Positions 36,601 to 46,250 of a stretch of DNA of 64,000 nt are shown piece by piece. The stretch spans positions 30,504,424 through 30,568,423 of the forward strand of contig OY987226.1 in NCBI GenBank assembly GCA_963920705.1. The letters run 5' to 3'. The notes under the pieces were generated by a model that was not told where the DNA came from, made no database searches, and saw only the letters and a program-made list of their open reading frames with translations. The position numbers and the translations under genes are program-made. How positions within the stretch are numbered: position 1 is the stretch's first letter; each line of letters opens with the position of its first letter. Source of the stretch: Odiellus spinosus (lineage: Eukaryota > Arthropoda > Arachnida > Opiliones > Phalangiidae).

Positions 36601-39600
36601 TAATATTATACGTTATTCACCATGGTCAAGTTGGTCAACAAATTTTGTGTAAAATCCCGTGCATTGTATTGGCTCTACCCTGATTCGCCCAATCTCAATT
36701 GGCCCAATCCCAACTGGACCAATTCCCAATAAGCCCAATTCATTAAACCTAACCCAAACCAACCTAACCCAACTCAATCTTAAGTACTAGTTTCTTTTTT
36801 AATTTTGGTAAACTAACTCCACACAATCTACCCTATAAAACTTAACCCCAAAAACCTAACCTAACCCAAATTCAATCTAACCCAACCCAACCCAATCTAA
36901 AGAATAATTTATTAGTTTTGGTAACCTAACCTAACCCAACCCAACCTAACAATTTTAAGCGAAACGGGAAAAGGAATTTTTAGGTTGAGCGAAATGGAAA
37001 TAGATATTTCTGAACTAACTTAAAACGATTGGACGAAGTGGATCTGGGCGAATTGGGAATCCATAATTTTGGGCCAAATAATAATACGTTTGGGTGAAGT
37101 AGGATTGGGCAAAATGGGAAAAATTGAACAAAGTCAACAAACCATTGTATTTACCTTCATATTTGGATTTTTTGTCCACCAAATAGTCCGTAAGTTTTCT
37201 TTTTTTAGACATTACTTAATTTAAAACGTTAAAATTAGAGAATTCTTACAACAGCCTAACGGCGGGTTCAGCCTAGTCAGTTTTGGGCTTAATGTTTTTG
37301 AAGTATACTTTTAATGATTTAAGCGAAGCATGGGAATATCAATGTATTATGTTTTGACAGCTTTGAAAGCTAACCTTATTCATTTTTCTTCGGTCTTAGC
37401 CGATGAGTAACCACCTCTTTACAATACGGTGCTTTTTTTTATAGCAGCAAAATCTTTCTATATGAACATAATGAACTAGGTCTAGAAGTTACCAATGAAA
37501 TACATTTTTAGAGCTACAAGATTTTGATATAATATATTTCTCCATTATAAAGGATAATTATAAGTATTTCTTTAAATATTATTGAATGTTTAGCTGGGAA
37601 AATGTTTACTTCCAAAATAGAGGCGACAATTTAAATGTTTTGGAGATGGCAATCTAAATGTTTTGGAGATGGCAATCTAAATGTTTTGGAGGGGCAATCT
37701 AAATGTTTTGGAGGGGGCAATCTAAATGTTTTGGAGGGGGCAATCTAAATGTTTTGGAGGGGGCAATCTAAATGTTTTGGAGGGGGGCAATCTAAATGTT
37801 TTGGAGTGGGCAATCTAAATGTTTTGGAGGGGGCAATCTAAATGTTTTGGAGGGGGCAATCTAAATGTTTTGGAGGGGGCAATCTAAATGTTTTGGAGGG
37901 GGCAATCTAAATGTTTTGGAGGGGGCAATCTAAATGTTTTGGAGGGGGCAATCTAAATGTTTTGGAGGGGGCAATCTAAATGTTTTGGAGGGGGCAATCT
38001 AAATGTTTTGGAGGGGGCAATCTAAATGTTTTGGAGGGGGCAATCTAAATGTTTTGGAGGGGGCAATCTAAATGTTTTGGAGGGGGCAAGATCAACATTG
38101 GTAGGGGGCAATGCTCCCTGTGCCCCCCCCCCTAGTTGTTACGCCCATGGTTATGTCGCGAAGTGCACATGTCCTCGATAAAGTCGATTTTAATGTTATT
38201 TGAATGGGGAAATGGAGCGTTCTGATTTTAAGGAAATCAAAATTGCATAACAAATGATGATCAGCCCATAACGTGAACCCTGCCGGGTTCTCCGAATAAA
38301 ACTTCAATCTATTTTAATAATAACAATCACGGGTTTCGCAAGAGGGATATAAGCGCAAATCATATTGACTGAAGAATATCTAGCCGGGTTTGGGGCGAAT
38401 TCTTGATTTCCCGCGCCCTGGACTAGATATATTGTTTTGTTTTGTGGGTTTTGAAATAGCTGGGAGAGCTGTTGATTGTTTTATACTAACCTCTAAACCG
38501 ACTGAAAAACCTGAAGTTAGTTGCTTTCTTTTCTAGGCTATCCTAGAAGTTTCTAAGTAATTACTACAATTTTGAAATAATTAACTCTTTTTTTATAATT
38601 TACGTAAAAATTTGAAGTTTTATTTTTATGGTGCTCTTTTAGTGAGCATGCCCTTTTACTTAAGCTCCGAGAGAAATTATGCCTATTTGGCAATTTACAA
38701 TGTGGCCAAGAAAACCTTAATTGGCTCTGGCGACAAAAATGTTGGGTTAAAAATGTTGGATTTAAATAATGTACAGTTAATAAGAAAGTTTAGAGTGTTT
38801 AGAAAGGGTAGTATAACGTGGGAAAGTTTGATAGTTCAGGGTATTAGGATGGCGTAGTGCAACGGGGGGAAGATTTGAAAGTTTTTGGGGAATTAGTAAA
38901 AGAGAGAGAGAGGGAGGAGTAACTTCCAGTTGGATTGGACTTATAGAATTGGTGGGACAGAGGGTTGAAATCTATAGAAATGCGGGTGTGTTGCGAATTT
39001 TGAGGGAAAGTGTGACGAATTATATTTTAAAATGTTTGAGGCTAATAATAGTTTTAAAGGGAAGGAGAAGGAAGTATAATTGAAGGGAAAGTGAAACAAA
39101 TAAGTAAAATTACATAAAATATAAACAGATAATTCACACTGACTGAGAAGAACGTTAGAGATAGGTGATCGAGCACTTTAACTTAGGGCTGTGCGAGTAC
39201 TCAATCGAGTATCGAACCGATTACTTGGCTCGATACTCGAAAGTCGAGTTCAAAGACTGGAAAAAAATTCGAGTATTAGGTCTAGGCTCGATGAAGGCTC
39301 GAATCTGGTACTTGGGTTGGCGTAAAACCATTTTTCACGAAATTTACTTATAATATTTTGCAGTATATGTTTTAAAAAAGATTTTTTTAAAAAAGTTTAA
39401 CATAAAGGCCGGATAAGATAGAGAAAAGTGTCTTTGAACGAATAGAGATGAAAAAAATAGTCCCATAATCAGCGTGTGTGTGTATATGTGTGTATATGTT
39501 TATAGCCTCGATGCTACTAATTTTTAAGGTTTTAAACGTAACCTTCATTGCCAACTGGAGATGGTGACAAAAGGACGGTAGGTGAGACTGAGACCAGTTA

Positions 39601-42600
39601 GAATCTTTTACAGCTTTTGCCACGCTTGCTTCATTGTCTGTCGCACTTGCTCAATCTTCTGGAGCCATTTGAGGAAGCTTCGAGGGAACTATCCGGGGAC
39701 CGCTTTCCAACGATGAACCTTGCATTTCCCGCCTTACATTACATCTACAAGGCACTCACAGCCATAACCGAGATTCCTCAGGAACTAGAAACTAATTTGG
39801 CTTCCCAGACTACCGAAACGAACCAAATTAAAACGCGAATTTGCCGATTGACAATTCAATAATTTAAAGCAGAAAGCGTGTTTTTCCCGCTTTTTTTCGC
39901 AGTCTTTCAGGGCTGGAAATATTTTTAACACGAATTCAGTATAGAGGGCGTTAGTATATCGTAACAATACTTTAAAATAAGGCTAAGAACGTTATATGGC
40001 ACGGTTTTTGACTGTGTAAAAATGGAAATGCATTTGAAACTGAGTAAAATTTTACGAATTTAATATTTAAAGCTGAAATTTGTTATTTGTTTTATAATAA
40101 AAAACGTGCAATATGAAAATCAATTTTGGTAGCTTTTAACTTTTACAATGGTTGTTTTTATCCAGATAGAGCGGATAGTTGAAAATTTTGGGTACAGAGA
40201 AAATTGTACACATTATTCAGTGATTATCTACGGGTGGACGGACATTACCCGCCAGTTTCCCGCGATTAGCCGCGGGTGGACGGATACTACCCGCCACTGG
40301 TCGGAATTAGACTGAGGCCGGACGGAATTACACTCTTCGGGACGGAATTGGCCGCGTCGACTGACTTTGAAAAATGTTTCTTATCTTTTAGACCAATCAA
40401 AGTTTAGTAAAGCAAAGTAGCTTGAAATACGCGTAAAAGTTCAATTTATAAAAAGATATACCTAAATTTGACACGGTTACTATTGGGAGAGTTCTCTTCG
40501 TGATTTTATTAAAAGCGGACGGAATTACCAGCTACCACCATATATCATAAGCTGTGATATTTTTTATGATCGATTGGATTTAGCCACTTGATTAAATATT
40601 ATAAAACACGTTCTCATGACTAGTTTTTAATAATTAGGCTTAATAGTACCCGGAACCGCTTTTCAAATACTCGACAAGGCTCGAAAGCACATTTATAAAT
40701 ACTCGAGACTCGGCTCGATGCCTAAAAAACAGGACTCGCACAGCCCTACTTTAACTAGTTTTTTAAATAAGTATTCGAAAAAGTGAACTACCCCACTTTA
40801 AATACACATAAACGAGAGGGGAAATTACTAAAAACACCTTAATTTGGTAGATAAATTCGTCCTGACCTATTCTCTCGACAACTGATTTACGATTGATTAA
40901 TTATAGATTTAAATTTTAATCGTATCAATGAATATTAAAGAGGGATGAAACCGCGGCCAGTATAGCTAAACCCGTCCGTGAAAAGTCTGAAGATGACGTA
41001 GTTTTCCTCTCGCTTCTGTAACTAAAGATGCTAACTGAGATATTTTAGTGCGCACTCGCGTTACATACCTACATCCTCTCGCGTCAAATATCAGCAGGCT
41101 ATTTAATAGGCGCCTTAGCTTCATCTCTAGAATTTCGGATTTTCTTGGAAGAATCGGGTTGGGGAATTTTAAGCCTCAGTTTCATGATCGCTTGTAAGCT
41201 AAATTTTTACACGCTACACACGAACATCTAAACGAAACAGATATTTCGCGCTTCAAGCTCTGCTAAATTACGAGCGAAAAAAATACGCATTAGAAAATAT
41301 AGTAACAGCAAAGGGGGGAGGAAGAATTGGAAGCGGAAGCTGAGTTTGAACGACACGCGTTATAACGTGTCAAGGTTACTAGAGAATTTCTAATAACGTG
41401 TGGCCGCCGTTCCATGGCCCTTAATATTCCTTGATTGTACCTCCAATCAGCATAATTTCTATAATTTAGGCTACGGGGCGTTGTTTACTTTTATGGAATA
41501 AGTGATACGCCTTTTATCACTGACTATACGGTTGAGCAAACAGAAAATTGTTCGTCTCGGTTTTAATATTTCTTATTTTTACGAAGGCTTTATCACTTGG
41601 CAATGCTGTCCGCGTGCTATATGAAACCATCGTCACTTCCGCTGATAATGCGACGTATACTCGTCACGTGCAAAAAGGAAGAATTAAGGTCTTTATTTTG
41701 CGCAACTGAAACATTGCTTCTGGTCTCCTACGCCTTAATCTGGTAATCTCTTCGGATATACTATAGTGGTTCTACCCCGATTCGCCCAAAACATTTAGCC
41801 CAATTCCCATTTCGCCCAATCTCAATTGGCCCAATTCCCTATCAGCCCAATCCTATTTCGCCCAATCCCATTTCTCCTAATTTCATTTTTGCCCAATTCT
41901 TATTTCGCCCAATCCACTCCCAAGGCATATGCCGTCGCAAACAATTTCCTCTTGATCGGTTCTTTCGTCCTGTTTAATTATTTCTGCACTCTCTTCTTGA
42001 TGTAACTAAACAATTTACCTTAATAATTTTGGCAAACTAACCCAACCCAACCTACCTTAACCCAACCCAATCTATAGAACAATTTTCTTTATTAGTTTTG
42101 GTAACCTAACCTAATCTAACCCAACCTTACCTAACCCAACCTAACCCAAACCATCTTAACCCAACTCTATCTTAAGAACTATTTTCTTTATTAATTTTGG
42201 TAACATAACCCAACTCAACCCAACCTAGCCCAATCTACCTTAACCCAACATAATCTACCTTAACCTAACCCAATCTACCTTAACTCAACACGATCTACCC
42301 TAAAAAACCTAACCCAAAAAAACCCAACCCAACCAAAACCAATCTAAAGAGCAATTTACTTTATTAGTTTTGGTAACCAACCCTAACCCAACCTAACAAT
42401 TTTAGGCGAAACGGGAAAAGGAATTTTTAGGTTGAGCGAAATGGGAATAGATACTTCTGGACTAACTGATAAAACGATTGGGCGAAGTGGGACTGGGCGA
42501 ATTGGGACAAGGAAATTTGGTTTTGGGCGAATTGGGAATCGATAATTTTGGGCCAAATGATAATGCTTTTGGGTGAAATAGGATTTAGGATTAATCGAAA

Positions 42601-42989
42601 TGGGAATAGATAATTTTGGGCGAAATTGGAACAAACCACTATAGCGTGTGCTTATAATTAGTGACAAGGCGGCAAAATTGAAATTTTTCGAACAGGTTCT
42701 GGCTAAGATTGTACTTATTTCCATTAAAATCGATTCACGTTGCCGTATATTTTCCGGTCTTACGAAGACATTTGCTCGGTGATTGTCCTCATATGACGAG
42801 CATCGTGTCTCTCTTACTGTCGTTGCTTTTGCTCAACATTTTATGGTTTATCGTAAGTTTCCTAAACCCTGTCGTACTGAGTATTACGGTCTTATTGTAT
42901 TAATATGTTAATTTTTTCAGAATATTCTGATATTAGTGTATTCTAGACTAAGGAGAAAAAACTTCCGTAATCGTCGGAAAATCAATTAA
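18485..42989 (+). CDS. TLC-domain membrane protein, ceramide-synthase-like (5' end and a middle exon not found)
   Basis: Four exons fit together by splice phase: 18485-18647, 19506-19686, 42696-42852, 42921-42989 (stop TAA). Exon 1/2 joining makes one Asp codon; exon 3/4 is phase 0. Features in order: a helix rich in Trp/Phe, 'FWTYLVVSTYFIHSL' then ERRNNDF and LVHHILT (the TLC/Lag1 hallmark: a basic-Asp-Phe followed by two His), then 'RLYLFP', a Leu-rich last membrane segment, and a basic C-terminal tail (RLRRKNFRNRRK). Ceramide synthases make ceramide from sphingoid base and acyl-CoA in the ER. The expected exon with the later His-Asp pair, between 19687 and 42695, was not found; it may be diverged, lost, or missing. 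A possible start ATG at 18476 (MDQK) precedes exon 1, but family members have more N-terminal sequence. Other TLC proteins (TRAM, CLN8 types) are less likely. Confidence 0.65.
18648..19505 (+). other. TLC gene intron, 858 bp
   Basis: GTAAGT donor and TTTTTATATTCAG acceptor. A/T-rich; a poly-A tract at 19138-19156 and no recognisable element. The minus-strand frame 19005-19319 has no support. Confidence 0.6.
19506..19686 (+). CDS. TLC gene exon b (conserved core)
   Basis: Encodes YKLDSDLLERDFW, a membrane helix, CIYERRNNDFYTLLVHHILT and a further helix; donor GTATGA at 19687 after two bases of an Arg/Ser codon. The ERR..DF..LVHH..T pattern is the strongest evidence for the family. Confidence 0.8.
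19687..20589 (+). other. Intronic sequence without recognisable content
   Basis: AT-rich; I see no exon, RNA gene or clear repeat. Minus-strand frame 20074-20292 is unsupported. Confidence 0.5.
23060..23990. repeat. Inner inverted repeat, left arm
   Basis: Pairs with 27090-28010 at perhaps three-quarters identity over about 900 bp, including 'gggagacgtcccattgcgta' and 'gcgaggcgtccctc'-type words and a (CA)n tract at 23948-23976. The frames at 23335-23819 are overlapping by-products. Confidence 0.75.
24155..24192. repeat. Short hairpin
   Basis: acctctccg and cggagaggt flank agtgaac/gttcac; a 16-bp imperfect stem with a tiny loop. 24200-25540 is AT-rich and holds three copies of a 'catatttaaatttaatt' word (24575, 24768, 25442) shared with 31849; no gene. 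Confidence 0.65.
25838..26177 (-). pseudogene. Inverted duplicate of the transposase C-terminus
   Basis: Minus-strand copy of the last ~100 codons of 26196-26699, from PPHFARVSRDW on, with a frameshift near the RIQQ segment. Created by the inverted duplication that made the element palindromic. Confidence 0.8.
26196..26699 (+). pseudogene. Mariner-like transposase, C-terminal part
   Basis: Reads from NVWCG through GPVFLEEHLNG, then QHDGAPPHFARVSRDWLD, 'WPPRSPDLTPVDFFFWG' and an arginine-rich end with CRQC. The Asp of QHD and the Asp of PVD are separated by 41 residues, fitting the DD41D type. The first catalytic Asp and the N-terminal helix-turn-helix domains are missing, and the frame before about 26196 is the inverted arm. 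Not able to encode a full transposase. Confidence 0.85.
27090..28010. repeat. Inner inverted repeat, right arm
   Basis: Partner of 23060-23990. Starts with a (TG)n tract near 27107-27130 and 'gcggatatcctgtgtaaccg'. Small frames here are by-products. 28010-28412 has no gene. Confidence 0.75.
28413..31649. repeat. Direct A-B duplication, second copy interrupted
   Basis: A (28413-28627) recurs at 29521-29735 and B (28628-29387) at 30891-31649, both near-identical. In the first copy A and B are adjacent; in the second, 1155 bp lie between them. B itself begins and ends with a related ~115-bp stretch ('ggttcaatttgatataacat', 'gaagaaccttgacctt'), as in a unit bounded by short direct repeats. Confidence 0.85.
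29736..30890. mobile_element. 1155-bp insertion between A and B
   Basis: Defined by comparison with the uninterrupted copy at the 28627/28628 junction. No clear terminal repeats; a small hairpin (gaagtctg/cagacttc) near the left end. The 70-codon frame at 29819-30031 shows no family. Class unknown. Confidence 0.6.
32540..32845 (-). repeat. Dispersed repeat copy 2
   Basis: Reverse-strand relative of 16375-16715 and 44375-44690. The short frame 32606-32809 is a by-product. 32291-32540 and 32846-33050 show nothing else. Confidence 0.7.
33050..33496. repeat. ~90-bp degenerate tandem repeats, five copies
   Basis: Each unit has 'gcagcgaaatctttayattt', 'ccccattgccctttaaacc' and 'tcatttttgatgttaatac'. 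One outlying copy lies at about 32450-32520 and a partial one at 34838-34890, so the array was probably split by the TIR element at 33497-34638. Confidence 0.8.
33497..34638. mobile_element. TIR element, 1.14 kb
   Basis: Terminal inverted repeats of about 31 bp, caaggttcttacaaaaattc and further to gcgcattatt, with one mismatch. An internal third partial copy starts near 33747. No transposase; target duplication not clear. It sits inside the ~90-bp tandem array. 34639-34947 has no gene. Confidence 0.75.
34948..35417. mobile_element. Foldback MITE with TTAGG/CCTAA tracts
   Basis: Near-perfect palindrome: ggtaggattatagtttatc at the left and its complement at the right. Each arm holds a TTAGG-type tract (35118-35148 and complementary CCTAA at 35211-35247) flanked by 'aatcccatag' words. 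No ORF. Confidence 0.92.
35442..35468. repeat. Strong 11-bp hairpin
   Basis: gaagccgatga, loop aaccc, tcatcggcttc. Perfect stem between two foldback elements. Confidence 0.8.
35473..35943. mobile_element. Foldback element
   Basis: Inverted arms start ctatgggatttagatttttt and end ccaaatcccatag; they share 'aaataaatcygaaaggtaag' and 'ggcggagaaatt' words. It uses the same 'ctatgggatt' end word as the adjacent MITE interior. No gene; 35944-36119 nothing. Confidence 0.75.
36671..37143. mobile_element. MITE family M1, copy 1, with CCTAA tracts
   Basis: Perfect 8-bp target duplication ATTGTATT (36663-36670, 37144-37151). Ends GGCTCTACCC and CAACAAACC; arms made of 'ttcgcccaatc'-like reiterations, middle made of cctaaccc-type tracts. 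Second copy at 41768-42637. Nested in the hAT-like element. Confidence 0.8.
37625..38090. repeat. 23-bp minisatellite, about 20 copies
   Basis: ggcaatctaaatgttttgga plus ggg, nearly identical copies; first units read 'gatggcaat', later 'gggggcaat'. Lies at the 3' part of the hAT-like element. Confidence 0.95.
38158..39175. other. No supported gene
   Basis: Contains an 81-codon frame at 38612-38857 (starts MKFYFYGALLVSMPFYLSS) with a hydrophobic start, for which I see no family, splice context or promoter. A purine-rich stretch follows (38860-39080). Otherwise nothing. Confidence 0.4.
39184..40748. mobile_element. hAT-like element with perfect 8-bp target duplication
   Basis: Ends TAGGGCTGTGCGAGTAC and GACTCGCACAGCCCTA; perfect duplication CTTTAACT (39176-39183, 40749-40756). 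1565 bp. Contains one transposase remnant and a small tandem repeat 'gcgggtggacggayactacc' near 40230-40310. Subterminal 'ctcgatactcga' words recur at both ends. Confidence 0.9.
39617..39862 (+). pseudogene. hAT transposase fragment
   Basis: 'LLNLLEPFEEASRELSG' followed by DRFPTMNLAFPALHYI matches the conserved block of hAT (Ac-like, ZBED-type) transposases around the Leu-x-Pro-Phe and 'PT' motifs. The rest of the protein is absent, so the element is a deletion derivative. Confidence 0.75.
40965..41440 (+). repeat. Partial relative of the 44.1-44.8 kb repeat
   Basis: 'gtccgtgaaaagtctgaaga' at 40976 and 'gagtttgaacgacacgcgtt' at 41342 match 44133 and 44699; the middle dispersed-repeat part is lacking. 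41441-41757 has no gene. Confidence 0.7.
41768..42637. mobile_element. MITE family M1, copy 2, with long CCTAA tracts
   Basis: Ends GGTTCTACCCCGATTCGCCC and GGAACAAACC match copy 1 (36671-37143). Target duplication actatagt/actatagc (41760-41767, 42638-42645), 7 of 8. The middle (42030-42400) is degenerate cctaaccc. It stops 58 bp before exon c of the TLC gene. The minus-strand frames 42383-42724 are by-products. Confidence 0.8.
42696..42852 (+). CDS. TLC gene exon c
   Basis: Acceptor TTTTTCGAACAG before 42696, donor GTAAGT at 42853. Encodes FWLRLYLFPLKSIHVAVYFP, then MTSIVSLLLSLLLLNILWFI: the Arg-Leu..Phe-Pro motif and last membrane span of the TLC domain. Confidence 0.65.
42921..42989 (+). 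CDS. TLC gene terminal exon d
   Basis: After a 68-bp intron (42853-42920, acceptor AATTTTTTCAG). In phase 0 it encodes NILILVYSRLRRKNFRNRRK, IN and TAA: the end of the membrane span and a basic cytosolic tail. 42990-43350 has no further gene. Confidence 0.7.
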   Translation, partial: NILILVYSRLRRKNFRNRRKIN

Positions 42990-43351
42990 AGAGTTTATAT
43001 TTTGATTGAGCTAAGGAAAATGAACCGAAAATCCCTGAAAATTGATTGTATCGTGGATTTGGTAATGTTTAAATTAAAAATCATCGTGTTTATTAAAATC
43101 TTCAGCGAAAGTTCTTGCAAAGAGGGATCACGCGTTATTTTTCTATCGATTCAATATCGGTTTTATGGGTTTTGTCTATAAGTTAGAGAAATATTTTATA
43201 AACAAATAATATTCTGAAGCTGTCACAATTGCCTTTCAAGTCCTGTAGAATATATTTTAGTTTTTCACACTAGTTAAAAGCCATATTGAAAATTTTACGC
43301 AAATCGAAAGAAAACCCAAAAATTATATAGAGTTCCAACAATTTATTTATG

Positions 43352-43783
43352 TTTATAGCCAGTAGCACAGTTTCCCAAAAGCGCAGTTCCCCAAATCATT
43401 TCTCAACCAGAGACACTTGCACCTAATATCTTGAACATAAGACAAAATCTTTCATTGTTAATTTTAAGTTAATTTTAAATCTCTTTTTAAAAGAGTTTGG
43501 TATATAATGTCGAAAATCATAATCTCGAATGATTAAATAACCAAACTTTACCTAACCTACCCTACCGTAACCCAGCCCAAACCAACCTAACCTAACCTAA
43601 AATATTCTTGTAAATTTTCCAAAAACTGAACCCGCAATTATAAGAAAATGCGTTTATATGAAAACACCCTTTTGGAAGTGCACAAATGAGAACTGCTCTT
43701 TTGGGAAACTGCTCTTTTAGCAAAACTGCGCAAATGGGAACTGCTCTTTTGGCAGCTGCGCTTATGGCTACATACCTTTATGT
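43352..43783. mobile_element. Foldback MITE with CCTAA middle
   Basis: Imperfect inverted ends (tatagccagtagcacagttt / tggcagctgcgcttatggct); arms repeat 'gggaactgctcttttg'. cctaaccta tract at 43550-43600. No gene; 43784-43967 nothing. Confidence 0.65.
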
Positions 43784-43975
43784 AAAGGGTCTGAATAAAC
43801 CCTATTACTAACTTTTAGGGCTCGGGGGATTAATTTTGGTTTTGCGCTTTTAGGGAGAGCTTAATTAATTATATTTATCTTAGTCAACCGACTGAAAATA
43901 GTTTAAGTCGTCTTTTACTTTTCTATACCGTGACTTACTTTTAGTTCAAATTAGGATAAACACTTTTGTGTTTAT

Positions 43976-45498
43976 AAGAGACGAGTCGACCCGGAAAAAA
44001 ATTCTAAAAAAAAAAACCCGACCCGACCCGAAAAAAAAAATTCAAAAAAAAAAAAAACCCGACCCGGCTGGACCCGAAATTTTTTTTTAAAAAAAAAACC
44101 CGACCCGGCCCGACCCGACAAACGGCACTGACTAGTCCGTGAAAAGTCTGAAGATGACGTAGTTTCCTCTCTCGCTTCTGTAACCAAAGATGTTAAGTTG
44201 CTAACCGTTTTTTGGTGCGCACTCACGTGACATACTTACATCATCTAGCCTTAGACTCTTAGCTTAAATGGTTTAGTCTGCTCTCTCTCCTTCTCTAGCA
44301 AGGAGTCACGTAGCATTCGCGAAAAAGGATGCGCATTAGAAAATATATTTACAGCCAAGCGCGAAAAAAAGGGGGAATAGACGAATTCAGAATTGAAGAG
44401 GAACTTGCAGGGGCAGCCTCCATTGCAGTACACTCTTTACGGGCCGATCTCTTAAGAGATGTCAGTATTGTAGTTCCCATTCTGATCGGCTATACGCTAT
44501 GACGAGAGAGAGACAAACTAGCCCTCTACGCGTTTCCCATAGCAGCGGGTGTAATGCGTGGATAGGTACGAGAGTGAGGGGCAGGCGCGCCATCTATTGC
44601 GATAATTCATCATTATATTTGTACTACAAATGGCGTAGTCAATAGAAGTTGGTTTATGAGTATGGACATTCCGAATTCGTCAATTGGACGCAGAAGCTGA
44701 GTTTGAACGACACGCGTTATAACGTGTGGCCGCCATTCCATACCCCCTTAATATTCCCTGGCGACGCCAAGGAGGAAAATGAGAACTGCACTCACAGGTC
44801 ACGGCAGATATCACGATTTGGGTCGAAATGATCGAATTTCATATGATCGATTGAGTTAAAAAACTAACCTAACCTAACCTAACCTAAATATTTCGATCAT
44901 TTAATCCAAAAAACTGGTTTCGATCACTTAAAAGTCGATCAATTGGGACGATACCGATATCACACCGTGGGAGCGTGGGGTAGGCGATGGGATGGTTTAC
45001 AAACCGTAATTCCCACGAAGTAAGACATTTTCCTGCGACGTGCGTCCAAGAGCTAAGGCTAGAGGTATATGTAGAATTGTAGATACTAGGCTACTAGCTA
45101 AATGGTATTTTGAAATTAGTGTAGAGTCGAGCTATTTCATAAATATGTCTCGCGAGTCGCGACTCTCGCCTAAAGAAATCGCTTCAATTCTCCCTCTCAC
45201 GAAAATCAAGCTTAAGTATGAGATCCCGCCCGTGAAAAATAAAGCTGACTCGACCCAACCCGAATATTTTAAGGCAAAGAAAAAACCCGACCCGAATATT
45301 TTAAGGGGAAGAAAAAACCCGACCCGGCCCGGGCCCGATTGAAAATGAGCCCGGCCCGACCCGACCCGATATGAATTTCACGAAATAAAAGCGCGACCCG
45401 ACCCGGAATTTTTTTTTTAATTTTGTGCCCGACCCGACCAAAAACGGGTTCGGGTCGGGTCGAAAAACCCGATTTAATCGGGGCCCGACTCGTCTCTA
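43976..45498. mobile_element. hAT-like element with (CCCGA)n ends and nested repeat
   Basis: Inverted ends agagacgagtcg / cgactcgtctct (an extra ggcccg unit lies near the right end) and a perfect 8-bp duplication GTGTTTAT (43968-43975, 45499-45506). Low-complexity cccgacccgg tracts at 43990-44120 and 45260-45480 lie inside both ends. It carries the 44130-44770 repeat, with dispersed repeat copy 3 (44375-44690), and a short cctaa tract (44866-44886). No transposase. Confidence 0.8.
44375..44690 (+). repeat. Dispersed repeat copy 3
   Basis: Same family as 16375-16715 and 32540-32845, sharing 'acgcgtttcccatagca' and 'gttggtttatgagtatgga'. Confidence 0.75.
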
Positions 45499-45583
45499 GT
45501 GTTTATCGCCTTATCTTAACTCGAATTTCATCAGAAACCGTAATGTATTTTCCAATGGACCCGCGGCGCTTGATAACTGAAAT

Positions 45584-45606
45584 CGTCGTCGTCGTCGTCG
45601 TCGTTT
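45584..45606. repeat. Short (TCG)n microsatellite
   Basis: About seven consecutive TCG units. Confidence 0.9.
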
Positions 45607-45725
45607 TCCTTTCCCCACTGTCCAATGAATTCGAATTAATACAGACAAAGGTACTTTTGACAAAATTTGATAAAACTTCTTTCAGGTACAAGAGTATCTC
45701 TAGTTAAACACATATTTAAATAATG

Positions 45726-46250
45726 AAATATTGATTAAGGTATATGAAGTAATAGAAAGTAAGGTGCCTGAATAGGTTACAAAAGGGTGAAAATATAAGC
45801 TTAGCCGAGCTTTGTTAATTGCTTCAAAATTATAATCAAAAATTTTTTTTCTTAAACAGTAGAATGATAAGGAATATCCATTGAATTCGAGTTAATAGAG
45901 AGAAAGGTGCCAGAATGAGCTACAAAAGGGTGAAATCTTAAGCTTAGCCGAGCTTTATTAATTGCTTCATAATGGTGAACAAACATTTTATTTCTTAAAC
46001 AGTAGAATGATAAGGAATATCCATTGAATTAGAGTTAATAGAGAGAGAGAGTATAGTTTATTGAGTACAAGTGCTTCACTTGGTTAAACAAAGATTTCAA
46101 TGATGATAGATTGAAAAGGTATATGAAGTAATAGAGAGAAAGTTGCCTGAATGGGTTACGAAAAGGTTAAAACATAAACCTAGCCGAGCTTTATTAAGTG
46201 GTTCTAAATTGATAAACACTAATTTATTTAATTTATTAAACGGTAGATAA
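45726..46250. repeat. ~140-bp degenerate tandem repeats
   Basis: Three to four units, each with 'gagttaatagagagaaaggt', 'ttacaaaagggtgaaa', 'cttagccgagctttattaat' and 'cttaaacagtagaatgataa'. 46251-47130 has no supported gene; frame 46845-47036 has no family. Confidence 0.75.

Larger units (their letters stand above)
36128..38149. mobile_element. hAT-like element with internal minisatellite
   Basis: Ends CAGGGGCGTAGGAAC and GTTACGCCCATG form an imperfect inverted repeat and are flanked by an 8-bp duplication (gttatgcc 36120-36127, gttatgtc 38150-38157; one mismatch), as in the hAT superfamily. A minus-strand remnant, MSKKRKLTDYLVDKKSKYEG (37151-37212), resembles the start of hAT-family transposases. 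A MITE is nested inside (36671-37143). No intact transposase. Confidence 0.75.

Noticed and set aside
37625-38090. CRISPR array
   Set aside because: Units are contiguous 23-bp repeats without unique spacers; eukaryotic minisatellite.
38612-38857. Missing TLC exon
   Set aside because: No His-Asp motif, no fitting splice phase and no similarity to the expected segment.
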